26,445 nt of DNA from a bacterium (lineage in GTDB: Bacteria > Margulisbacteria > Marinamargulisbacteria > JAAEMD01): assembly GCA_024225875.1 (NCBI GenBank), contig JAAEMD010000256.1, positions 1-26,445 of the forward strand. Direction: 5' to 3'. Below the pieces are notes generated by a model. That model searched no databases, had not been told where the DNA came from, and saw only the letters and a program-made list of their open reading frames with translations. Below are positions 1 to 7,279 of the stretch, in pieces (positions within the stretch are counted from its first letter, which is position 1; the number at the start of each line of letters is the position of its first letter). The translations under genes and the position numbers were made by a program.

Positions 1-194
1 ATTCTTTCAAGTGCATGCTTTTGGTACATAATCCCATTAAAGCTTTGCACTTTCTTTTATTTTCCTGTTTTGGAATACTCTTATTTTACCTTTATTTTGT
101 GCCTGTGAACATGGTTTGCTGGGCTGCGTCAGCAAGCCCTAGATAAAGACGTACAAAAGAAAATAATTAATAGGCAAAATGTTTTTTTCACAGT

Positions 195-1508
195 CTAAAA
201 CCATAACTGGATCTGCGCCTTTATCCCTGCTTGCTGATCTTGAGCATAAGTTCTGGTCATGCAGTGATATATTAGCTGTATTTCGTAATTATCAATAACT
301 AAACCCAGTCCGGCTTGATACTGTTGTCCGATTTCCCGTTGAAAATTTGTTGTGTAGGAAATAGCATAAAAACTATGAAGAGGTTTTAGGTAAAAATCAA
401 TTCCATAACGAAGATTCAGACCATTTTCACTTTTATTAAAAAATGAATAGCCTACACCTGCTGTAAAGTCAAAAAAATCATTTCTGGCAAAGTGATAAAG
501 AGGCGTTATAGAAACTTTGCGCCAGCTATCCGAGATTAGTAATTCAGTATTTAACCCTAATTGCTCATAATATAGATTGCCTTCTAAACCAAAAGATTTT
601 CCGGTTGGAAACCAGGAAACATTAGCATTTGATGTCCAGTTTTTTCCTTCTGTTCTTGATAAAAAACTGTTATGAATTTCAAAAGGATAGTTTTGGTACT
701 TATAAGGACCATTGATATGAAAAAAGACATAAGGAAACCAAAGGGGAGTGATAGCTGTTGATATAGGATTTTCAACACTATCTTTGTTCAGTGATTCAAT
801 AGAATTGGTTAAATAGAATCCTCCCATACCAATTACACCGGAAGTTAAGGGATTAAATTGAAATAAAATATTTCCTTTGTTATCTCTAAATTTAAAGGCT
901 AAATAGTGGTCAGCAATCAATAAAGAATCTTCTACACTTTGAGGGCTTTTTCTATTAACAACCATATCTTTTGTTTTTTTCTCATTTTGATTGGCAGCAT
1001 ACGGCCATACAGAACTGAATTCTTTATTGTGTTGAGGTACTATGCCTTTGTTTTCAGACTTTTTAAAACTATGTTGAGGATTAATAAGTTGTTCTATTGC
1101 TCTATAAGCATCTTCAATTTCAAAGTAATAAGGTCTTTTAAATTGAAGCGCATCTATGATAACTTTCACATCTTTATCTGCCTGTTCTACAGTGATTTTC
1201 ACTGAAGCAACTAGATTTTCATTATCAAGTCCAATGGGTTTATCCTGAATGTTTCTACTGTATTGATCTTGGTGAGCATAGATATATAGCTCAAGGACTT
1301 TAGCTTCTTTATTTACAGAGTAGAGCATATAATCCCAGTTTGTTTTTTCTAACAAAACATCTGGTTTATGTTTTTTGAAATAATCGTGAATTTGCTCAAA
1401 GTGGTCGTTTGCATCAGTGTTTTTTATATAAAAATCTTTATGGTATGTACACCCAGCTAATAAGGATATTAATAATATACTTAAAAAAACTACTGATTTT
1501 CTAATCAC
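195..1508 (-). CDS. Putative outer-membrane lipoprotein with beta-rich C-terminal half
   Basis: This is a 437-residue protein of unrecognised family. It starts at a GTG preceded by a perfect AGGAGG six bases upstream. Residues 1-20 form a lipoprotein signal peptide: basic MIRK, a hydrophobic stretch, and lipobox LLAGC with Cys20 as the lipidated residue. Residues 25-150 look like a mixed alpha/beta soluble domain. A polar linker follows, and from about residue 200 the sequence shows alternating polar and aromatic/hydrophobic positions, as in amphipathic beta strands (for example FGLEGNLYYEQLGLNTELLI). The protein ends in IQLWF, and a terminal Phe is typical of outer-membrane barrels. I infer an outer-membrane location and hence a diderm envelope. 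No function can be assigned. A terminator ends the gene upstream, so this gene is probably transcribed alone. Confidence 0.72.
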   Translation of the reverse strand: MIRKSVVFLSILLISLLAGCTYHKDFYIKNTDANDHFEQIHDYFKKHKPDVLLEKTNWDYMLYSVNKEAKVLELYIYAHQDQYSRNIQDKPIGLDNENLVASVKITVEQADKDVKVIIDALQFKRPYYFEIEDAYRAIEQLINPQHSFKKSENKGIVPQHNKEFSSVWPYAANQNEKKTKDMVVNRKSPQSVEDSLLIADHYLAFKFRDNKGNILFQFNPLTSGVIGMGGFYLTNSIESLNKDSVENPISTAITPLWFPYVFFHINGPYKYQNYPFEIHNSFLSRTEGKNWTSNANVSWFPTGKSFGLEGNLYYEQLGLNTELLISDSWRKVSITPLYHFARNDFFDFTAGVGYSFFNKSENGLNLRYGIDFYLKPLHSFYAISYTTNFQREIGQQYQAGLGLVIDNYEIQLIYHCMTRTYAQDQQAGIKAQIQLWF

Positions 1509-1546
1509 AGGAACCTCCTAAACTTAAGTTTTACTTTATAGATTAT

Positions 1547-1580
1547 AAAAAATCTCGGCAGCTTTTAAAGCCACCGAGAT
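1547..1580 (-). terminator. Rho-independent terminator of the small ORF at 1611-1886
   Basis: The arms ATCTCGG (1552-1558) and CCGAGAT (1574-1580) pair perfectly, with a further short inner stem (GCT/AGC) after a two-base mismatch. Read on the minus strand, the hairpin is followed directly by a run of six T (plus-strand A at 1547-1552). It lies just after the stop of the 1611-1886 ORF and before the lipoprotein gene. Confidence 0.8.
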
Positions 1581-1610
1581 ATAATTATGCGTTAAAACCA
1601 TTTGATTAAA

Positions 1611-1886
1611 TTACCAAACAATTCTAACAGCAGTCCAACTCCCATTAGAAAGTCTTAATTTGTTAGTAACAAAATCCATTAGCTGCTTTGCCCTATCTAT
1701 AGTGCCTAACATCATTGCTCTTGTAAGGGGAGCTACTAACGCAAATCCTACAGGAACTCCGGTTGCAGCTAAAACACAAACCATTTTTCTCACATCTTCG
1801 GCAGTAAGATCAACCCCACCTTTCTTTGAATTAATAATATTTTTTATTGAGCTTGTAAGCGACCAACTGTCTAATTGATTATACAT
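1611..1886 (-). CDS. Small hypothetical protein, 91 aa
   Basis: This family is not recognised. The predicted protein has a polar N-terminus, a short acidic/basic helix (LTAEDVRKM), then a small-residue hydrophobic stretch (residues about 37-58, AATGVPVGFALVAPL) that could be a single membrane segment or a buried helix. The C-terminus is amphipathic and ends in Trp. The main argument that it is real is the strong intrinsic terminator just past its stop on the same strand. Against it, the ATG has no well-spaced Shine-Dalgarno sequence (AGG abuts the start), and the start lies only 8 bp from the divergent prenyltransferase ORF, which leaves little room for a promoter unless one of the two starts is internal. 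Confidence 0.5.
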   Translation of the reverse strand: MYNQLDSWSLTSSIKNIINSKKGGVDLTAEDVRKMVCVLAATGVPVGFALVAPLTRAMMLGTIDRAKQLMDFVTNKLRLSNGSWTAVRIVW

Positions 1887-1894
1887 CCTGCCAT

Positions 1895-3076
1895 ATGACC
1901 AATATGCAATACCTATACATTAAAAGATATTTTCTATTTTTTGGTTCTTTAAAACCATCTGCTATTACTATCGGAATGAGAATTGAGATTTTTGTTACCA
2001 TTATTTTAAGCGGGATATATACATGGATTAAAACAAGGTCAAAATTTAAAAGTGTTTTTTCTGGCATTTGTGTTTATACTATAATTTTTATGTTTTGTGG
2101 GATTCCTTTTTTAGTACAGCCTGTTTTGCGCTTATTAAATCTTTCATTTTGGCCACAAGATTTTATTTTAACATCAGTTTATATTTGCATGATATTTATA
2201 TTATGCTTAGTTTATATTTTTAAAATAAACTCCAAATATATTGCAGTGTTGAAAGAAGTTCCTTTTGAAAGGATATTCCATTATCAGTTGCTAATGATAG
2301 CAGGAGTGGTTATTGGCTTTAATAAATCACAAATTTCATTTTCTACTCATTTCTTATTTTCTTTAATCTTATCGCTAATATCACTTTGTTTTTTAGCTTT
2401 ATTTGCTATGATTAACAACAATTTAGCAGATCTCAAAATTGATAAAATATCAAACCATAATCGAGCCTTAGCAAAAGGAGTTATTAATATAGAAACTTAT
2501 TCAAAACTACAATATCCCTGCTTGTTTATTGGTTTGGCTATAAGCTCATTTGTAAGTTTCAAAATATTTTTCTTTAATTTGCTCGGCGCAGGGAACTACT
2601 ACTTATATTCAACACCCCCCATTAGAATTAAGCGGATAACGTATTTATCAAAAGGCATCATTGCCTTAAATTCATTAATTATGGTTCTTGCCGGATATAC
2701 ATTAGTTACTGGATCATTAAAAAATTTTCCTCATATAATTTCGGCTTTTTTACTGTTTATATTTATTAATCCAATGCAATTTATAGATATAAAAGATTAT
2801 GAAGGGGACAAAAAATATGGCATTAGAACATTTCCTGTTTTAGTCGGGTTAAAAAAATCAAAAATTATTATAGGAATATCTTTTATTATCGCTTACTTAA
2901 GCTGTTTTTTTATTTTAAAAGAAGCCTGTCTTCTATTGCCTTTGTTTGTGATGGGTTCATTACAGTTTTATTTAATTAACAAAAAGAAATACAATGAAAA
3001 ACCTGTTTTTTTACTATACTTAGTTAGTTTAATTTTGTTTATTGTATACATTTGGGGGGCAGGTGTTCAATTTTGA
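1895..3076 (+). CDS. UbiA-superfamily membrane prenyltransferase
   Basis: This is a very hydrophobic 393-residue protein with about nine to ten predicted membrane segments. Members of the UbiA superfamily transfer a polyprenyl chain to an acceptor using two Asp-rich Mg-diphosphate motifs. The first motif is at residues 175-183 (NNLADLKID), followed by the family-typical SNHNRALAKG. The second is at 298-305 (DIKDYEGD). The segment YSTPPIRIKR (239-248) matches the usual YSPPxRLKR. The second position of the first motif is Asn where NDxxD enzymes have Asp. The first roughly 130 residues contain two or three extra hydrophobic segments before the core begins. The acceptor substrate cannot be told, and no quinone, heme or lipid pathway gene is adjacent. 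The start is uncertain: Met1, Met4 and Met28 (1976) are possible and none has a clear ribosome binding site. Confidence 0.8.
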   Translation: MTNMQYLYIKRYFLFFGSLKPSAITIGMRIEIFVTIILSGIYTWIKTRSKFKSVFSGICVYTIIFMFCGIPFLVQPVLRLLNLSFWPQDFILTSVYICMIFILCLVYIFKINSKYIAVLKEVPFERIFHYQLLMIAGVVIGFNKSQISFSTHFLFSLILSLISLCFLALFAMINNNLADLKIDKISNHNRALAKGVINIETYSKLQYPCLFIGLAISSFVSFKIFFFNLLGAGNYYLYSTPPIRIKRITYLSKGIIALNSLIMVLAGYTLVTGSLKNFPHIISAFLLFIFINPMQFIDIKDYEGDKKYGIRTFPVLVGLKKSKIIIGISFIIAYLSCFFILKEACLLLPLFVMGSLQFYLINKKKYNEKPVFLLYLVSLILFIVYIWGAGVQF

Positions 3077-3357
3077 TTTGTTTCTTTAAAAATATAAAGG
3101 ACGCTAAATTTAGCTTCCAAAACAAAGGTATCTAACTCTAATTCGTCGTATTCTTTGTGCGTAAGACAAACAATGTAGTTACGAGGATGTTGCAAAAACA
3201 TCTTCTCATCGTATCTTGTAATGAAAACATATTTTTCATTTATCAAATTCATATCTGTTATATCACGAACTAACTGCCAGTTTGGGCGTTCCCCGATATT
3301 GCCCGGATCTCCGATTATTTCTTGCAAATAATCAATATCCTTTTTATGGCTCATCAA
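3067..3357 (-). CDS. Small hypothetical protein, 96 aa
   Basis: This soluble, charged protein of about 95 residues is not recognised. The first codon is TTG, followed at once by an ATG (3354) that is an equally good start. No Shine-Dalgarno sequence is visible. The sequence alternates short helices and strands (for example EKYVFITRYDEKMF and RNYIVCLTHKEYDELEL). Its end overlaps the end of the convergent prenyltransferase gene by 10 bp, and its start faces away from the nusA promoter region. It may be a real small accessory gene, since its composition looks protein-like and it is not a shadow of another gene over most of its length. Evidence beyond an open frame is weak. Confidence 0.45.
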   Translation of the reverse strand: MMSHKKDIDYLQEIIGDPGNIGERPNWQLVRDITDMNLINEKYVFITRYDEKMFLQHPRNYIVCLTHKEYDELELDTFVLEAKFSVLYIFKETNQN

Positions 3358-3450
3358 AAAAAGACAGCGTCTTTATATTGGTTGTATGCCTTACAGACTT
3401 CTTTTACCTTGTGGTTATAAAAATAAATCGCACTATTTATTAAACCGGTC

Positions 3451-3479
3451 TTGACGCTATGAGTCCCTTTTGCTAGTAT
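3451..3479 (+). promoter_or_regulatory. Sigma70-type promoter upstream of nusA
   Basis: TTGACG (3451-3456) and TAGTAT (3474-3479) are separated by exactly 17 bp. A TG dinucleotide one base before the -10 makes it an extended -10 promoter. Transcription would start near 3486, about 110 bases before nusA and only about 20 bases before the hairpin at 3505. Confidence 0.65.
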
Positions 3480-3504
3480 CAATTTTCAATTAGACGCTTA
3501 ACGG

Positions 3505-3531
3505 AAGTGGGTATTTGCCCACTTTTTTTTT
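3505..3531 (+). terminator. Intrinsic terminator in the nusA leader (possible attenuator)
   Basis: AAGTGGG (3505-3511) pairs with CCCACTT (3518-3524) around a 6-base loop and runs straight into an uninterrupted T tract ending at 3531. No plus-strand gene lies close upstream that would need it: the prenyltransferase ends at 3076 and the minus-strand ORF lies between. It sits between a good promoter and nusA, which suggests premature termination in the leader. A weaker TATAAT at 3569-3574 after the hairpin could be a second promoter, in which case the hairpin would merely insulate. Confidence 0.75.
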
Positions 3532-3595
3532 ATAAGCATACCTGGCAATAATACTGGCAAATAAATTTTATAATATAACTTTTTGGAGTAAATTT

Positions 3596-4762
3596 ATGAT
3601 TTCAATAGACAATTTTCCTCAGGTTGCATCACAAATAGAGTCAGAAAGAGGTATTTCTCGTGACATACTGATTTCTGCCATTGAAACAGCCCTGATATCA
3701 GCCTGCAAAAAAAGACTGAGCGAAGAGGTTGTTATACATGCTTTTATGAACGCTGAGACCGGTGATGTAAAAATATATCAGATTAAAACAGTGGTAAAAA
3801 CCATATCCAGTACTAATACCGAAATAACTCTTAAGGATGCTAAAACAATAGACCCTGAAGCAAAGATGGATTCCGAAGTCAGGATTGAGATAACTAACCC
3901 TCAGTTTGGTAGAATCGCCGCACAAACAGCTAAACAGGTAATTACTCAGCGTATAAGAGAAGCCGAAAAAACAGCGACTTTTGAATCATTTAAAGATAAG
4001 GAAGGTCAGATTATTACAGGTACCATCCAGAGAATTGAAGGCAAAAACTATCTGATAAACCTGGGTCAGGCTGAAACTATTCTTTATCCAAAAGAACAAA
4101 TTCCAGGCGAAGTGTTTTATCAACGCGATAATATTAAAATATATGTTTCAAAAGTAGAAAAAGATTCAAAAGGAACACATATCAATATCTCCCGTGCTCA
4201 TCCTGATTTACTAAGAAAATTAGTTGAGCTGGAAATCCCGGAAGTTCAGGATGGTATTATAGAAATAATAAGTGTTTCCAGAGAACCTGGCACAAGATCT
4301 AAAGTAGCTGTTAAAACAAATAATCCCTCGATTGGAGCTGTCGGGACCTGTGTTGGACAAATGGGCAGCAGAATTCAACCTATTACAAAAGAGTTATTTT
4401 ATGAAAAAATAGATGTTCTGGAGTGGAACGAGGACCCGAAGATTTTCATTTCCAATGCCTTAAAACCAGCTCAAATCAATCAGGTTATTATTACCAGTGA
4501 AGAAGATAGAACAGCTATAGTAGTTGTGCCAACAGACCAGTTATCTCTGGCTATAGGAAAACAGGGAGTAAATGTGAGGCTGGCCGTTAAATTAACCGGC
4601 TGGAAACTGGACATTATAAGTTCAGAAGAATATGTAAGAAGAGCAGATGAAATATCTGCCCTGACACATGTGTCTATAGTAGATAAAATACAAAGAGACT
4701 CACAGCTTTTAAGAGAAGAAAACGACCTGGCTGGTGGAGAAACTTCTCTACCTCCAGACTAA
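3596..4762 (+). CDS. nusA: Transcription termination/antitermination factor NusA
   Basis: NusA binds RNA polymerase and nascent RNA and modulates pausing, intrinsic termination and antitermination. The order of domains is clear: N-terminal polymerase-binding domain (about 1-125), S1 domain (about 135-198), KH1 with SREPGTRSKVAV (228-239) and GTCVGQMGSRI (250-260), and KH2 with LAIGKQGVNVRLAVKLTGW (318-336). At 388 residues it has the short form without the acidic C-terminal repeats of E. coli NusA. The start ATG follows a good GGAG. It leads a cluster with infB and rbfA, as in many bacteria, but rimP, which usually precedes nusA, is absent here. A terminator in the leader (3505-3531) would allow feedback by NusA itself, though this is inference. 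Confidence 0.97.
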   Translation: MISIDNFPQVASQIESERGISRDILISAIETALISACKKRLSEEVVIHAFMNAETGDVKIYQIKTVVKTISSTNTEITLKDAKTIDPEAKMDSEVRIEITNPQFGRIAAQTAKQVITQRIREAEKTATFESFKDKEGQIITGTIQRIEGKNYLINLGQAETILYPKEQIPGEVFYQRDNIKIYVSKVEKDSKGTHINISRAHPDLLRKLVELEIPEVQDGIIEIISVSREPGTRSKVAVKTNNPSIGAVGTCVGQMGSRIQPITKELFYEKIDVLEWNEDPKIFISNALKPAQINQVIITSEEDRTAIVVVPTDQLSLAIGKQGVNVRLAVKLTGWKLDIISSEEYVRRADEISALTHVSIVDKIQRDSQLLREENDLAGGETSLPPD

Positions 4763-4802
4763 CCTTAAATTTAAAGTGTTTAATTCAGTAAAGGAAATAA
4801 AG

Positions 4803-4841
4803 ATGCAAAAGGTTAATTTAACAGCAACAAAAGAAATTTAA
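4803..4841 (+). CDS. Possible 12-codon leader ORF between nusA and infB
   Basis: An ATG preceded by AAGGA at suitable spacing opens a 12-codon frame (MQKVNLTATKEI) ending in TAA. It lies in the 159-bp gap between nusA and infB, about 80 bases before infB. The ribosome binding site is better than that of infB itself. It could be a translated leader, a decayed remnant of a small gene such as the ylxR/L7Ae-like genes often found here, or chance in AT-rich DNA. Confidence 0.2.
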   Translation: MQKVNLTATKEI

Positions 4842-4871
4842 ACATCAAAAACAATAATAAGCTTTTAAGTA

Positions 4872-4901
4872 TTGACTATACCAGTACATAAGATCTAATT
4901 T
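4872..4901 (+). promoter_or_regulatory. Candidate promoter for infB
   Basis: TTGACT (4872-4877) and TAATTT (4896-4901) are separated by 18 bp, about 20 bases before the infB start. The -35 is good and the -10 weak. It sits in the longest gap inside the nusA-ribF cluster. Confidence 0.35.
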
Positions 4902-4921
4902 AATGATATAAGGATAAAATA

Positions 4922-6886
4922 TTGAAAGTTCAAGATTTAGCAAAAGAATTAAATAAATCACCAAAAGAATTAATAGTACTATTGTCTTCAATGAGGATAA
5001 AAGTCAAGTCCGGTACAACTAAAATATCTTTTAAGATAGTGCAGGACGTCAAAAAAAGGCTGTCTGCTGAAAAAGCTGCTGAAAGACAGGACACTTATTC
5101 AGAAGGCCCCTCTAAAATAAAAACCTTAACCTTACCAGGTTTATCCATAAAGTATCTGGCAGAGTTATTAGAAGTAAGTTTATCTGAAGTGATGCATGCT
5201 GTGTTGAGAAAAGGCCTTCTGCTTAATTTGAATTCTGAAATTGATGCTCAAACAGCCAGAAACATAGCAGAAACATTAAATATTGATCTTAAAATCGACA
5301 TTGAAAAATCAGCAGGTCAGTCAACAATAAAAGATGATCTGGATAAAATTGAAGAAAATGAAATTGACTCTGACCCGGATGCGTTAGAGGAGCGTCCACC
5401 GGTCGTTACTATAATGGGACATGTAGATCATGGGAAAACTCTTCTGCTTGATGCTATCAGAAAAACCAACGTTGTTGAAAAAGAGGCTGGCGGAATTACT
5501 CAACACATAGGAGCATATCAAATCAAGTACCACAGCAAGCTGATAACCTTTCTCGACACACCTGGTCACGCAGCATTTACAACACTTAGAGCAAGGGGTG
5601 CTCAGGTTACAGATATAGCTATTCTGGTCGTAGCTGCAGATGATGGGGTAAAGCCTCAGACTATCGAAGCTATAAATCATGCTAAGGCAGCTAAAGTTCC
5701 TATTATAGTAGCTCTAAATAAAGCAGATAAGCCAGAAGCTAATTTTGATCTTTGCAAACAACAGTTATCAAACCATGGCCTGGTTGCAGAAGACTGGGGA
5801 GGAGATATTGTAATGGTCCCTGTTTCTGCAAAAACAAAAGATGGTATAGAGGAGATTCTGGACATGATCCAGTTAACTGCAGAAATGCAGGAACTTAAAG
5901 CCCATCTGAATGGTCCGGCAAAAGGTGTTGTTATAGAATCTCGACTTTCAAGAAAGAAAGGGCCTATTGCCACTATTTTAGTTAAGTCCGGCACATTAAA
6001 AGTCGGTAACCCTTTTATTGCAGGCTCTATTGCAGGAAAAATTCGGGCATTGTTAAATGACCAGGGTCAAAAGATTGAGTTTGCCAGCCCCAGCACACCT
6101 GTGGAAATACTTGGTATTTCTGAAGTACCTTCTCCAGGGAATATTCTTGAGGTCATCGAAAATGAAAAAGAGTGTAAAATCATGTCTGAACAAAGAAAAG
6201 TATCTGCAAAAAATGAACAATTACAAAACAGACACTTTACCTTCGAAACTATTTCAAAAGAAATAGAGAGCGGCAGCAGTATTATTTTAAATTTCATAAT
6301 TAAAGCTGATGTTAACGGATCACTGGAAGCGTTACAGACTTTCATCGAAGACTGTTCCAGTGAAAAAGTGGCCATTAATATAATACATTCCGCCACCGGT
6401 CCGATAACAGAAAATGATGCAATGCTTGCCAAGGCGTCTAATGCCCTGATAATAGGCTTCAATGTCCCTGTAAATACCGATGCTCAAAAAATGGCTGAAG
6501 AAGAAAGTATAGAAGTAAAAACATATTCTATTATCTACGAAATAATGGATGATATTAATAAAGTTATTTCAGGATCTTTTAAACCAGTGTATGAAGAATA
6601 TGAAACTGCTAAAGTAGAAGTGCGTCAAATATTTGCTTTTTCTAAAGTTGGAAAAATTGCGGGCTCTTATGTTCTATCAGGAAACGTAGAACGTAATATC
6701 ACCGCTAAAGTATTCAGAGATAATAAAGAAATGTTCTCCGGAAAAATAGACTCTTTAAAAAGATTCCAGGAAGATGTTAAGAGCGTTGCTTCCGGTTTCG
6801 AATGTGGTATTGTTATTAACGGGTTCTCAGATTTAAAAGAAGGAGATTCTATTATCTGCTACGGCTTAAGAGAAAAAAAGCATTAA
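4922..6886 (+). CDS. infB: Translation initiation factor IF-2
   Basis: IF-2 is the GTPase that places initiator fMet-tRNA on the 30S subunit and promotes 50S joining. Two IF2_N-type helical modules are visible (residues 1-50 and about 70-120), followed by an acidic linker and the G domain: G1 GHVDHGKT (166-173), G2 GGITQHIG (190-197), G3 DTPGH (212-216), G4 NKAD (266-269) and G5 SAK (about 300). The remainder covers domains II-IV, including the C-terminal fMet-tRNA-binding barrel. At 654 residues the N-terminal part is short compared with E. coli (890). The start codon is TTG with AAGGA upstream. The gene follows nusA, from which it is separated by 159 bp holding a candidate promoter, and precedes rbfA. 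Confidence 0.97.
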   Translation: MKVQDLAKELNKSPKELIVLLSSMRIKVKSGTTKISFKIVQDVKKRLSAEKAAERQDTYSEGPSKIKTLTLPGLSIKYLAELLEVSLSEVMHAVLRKGLLLNLNSEIDAQTARNIAETLNIDLKIDIEKSAGQSTIKDDLDKIEENEIDSDPDALEERPPVVTIMGHVDHGKTLLLDAIRKTNVVEKEAGGITQHIGAYQIKYHSKLITFLDTPGHAAFTTLRARGAQVTDIAILVVAADDGVKPQTIEAINHAKAAKVPIIVALNKADKPEANFDLCKQQLSNHGLVAEDWGGDIVMVPVSAKTKDGIEEILDMIQLTAEMQELKAHLNGPAKGVVIESRLSRKKGPIATILVKSGTLKVGNPFIAGSIAGKIRALLNDQGQKIEFASPSTPVEILGISEVPSPGNILEVIENEKECKIMSEQRKVSAKNEQLQNRHFTFETISKEIESGSSIILNFIIKADVNGSLEALQTFIEDCSSEKVAINIIHSATGPITENDAMLAKASNALIIGFNVPVNTDAQKMAEEESIEVKTYSIIYEIMDDINKVISGSFKPVYEEYETAKVEVRQIFAFSKVGKIAGSYVLSGNVERNITAKVFRDNKEMFSGKIDSLKRFQEDVKSVASGFECGIVINGFSDLKEGDSIICYGLREKKH

Positions 6887-6940
6887 GCTCTTATTTTCTG
6901 GTCTCCCTCCATACTTATAATGTAGTTAGAAAGGTTTCTT

Positions 6941-7279
6941 GTGTCACGTTTAGATAAAATATCATCTTTAATAAAACAAACAGTTGCTGATATTCTGCTG
7001 AAAAAAATTCAAGATCAAAGAATAGGCTTTGTTACCATTACACATGTAAAAGTGACTAGAGACTTAAAAAAAGCCTGGATTTATTATAGCCTGATTGGTT
7101 CTTCTACAGATAAAAATAGAACTAAACGCAGGTTAGATGCAATATCAAAAGTGGTCAAAGGCGAGCTTGGTAGAGCTGTAAACTTAAGGACTGTGCCGGA
7201 TATCTATTTCAAATTTGACAATACAATTGAAAATGGGGTCAACCTTGTTAATAAAATTAATGCTCTACCTGAACAATGA
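6941..7279 (+). CDS. rbfA: Ribosome-binding factor A
   Basis: RbfA is a small KH-like protein that binds immature 30S subunits and helps 5'-end maturation of 16S rRNA. The 112-residue sequence has the usual length and the family's landmarks: an N-terminal helix (SRLDKISSLIKQTVADILL), VTITHVKVTRDLKKAWIYYS, and the C-terminal LRTVPDIYFKFDNTIENGV matching the conserved LRxxPxLxFxxDxSxExG. It starts at GTG with AAAGG upstream. The order nusA-infB-rbfA is conserved in bacteria. Its last codons overlap the next gene by 4 bp (ATGA). Confidence 0.95.
   Translation: MSRLDKISSLIKQTVADILLKKIQDQRIGFVTITHVKVTRDLKKAWIYYSLIGSSTDKNRTKRRLDAISKVVKGELGRAVNLRTVPDIYFKFDNTIENGVNLVNKINALPEQ

Noticed and set aside
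116..135. Hairpin TTGCTG/CAGCAA downstream of the lipoprotein gene as a terminator
   Set aside because: The stem is only 6 bp with an 8-base loop, and no T-run follows on either strand. The first 194 bp otherwise hold nothing I can support.
148..158. GACGTACAAAA at 148-158, shared with the repeat at 26040-26050
   Set aside because: Only 11 bases match and the flanks differ. This is expected by chance or too short to call a repeat copy.
3358..3595. tRNA gene (metY-like) or rimP remnant upstream of nusA
   Set aside because: No cloverleaf, no T-loop GTTCRANNC motif and no rimP-like reading frame could be found. Only a promoter and a terminator stand out.
6067..6462. 131-codon open frame on the minus strand inside infB
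   Set aside because: It is a shadow of the clearly coding infB frame, with no ribosome binding site and no family resemblance. Similar shadows occur in ddl, trxB and ftsZ.
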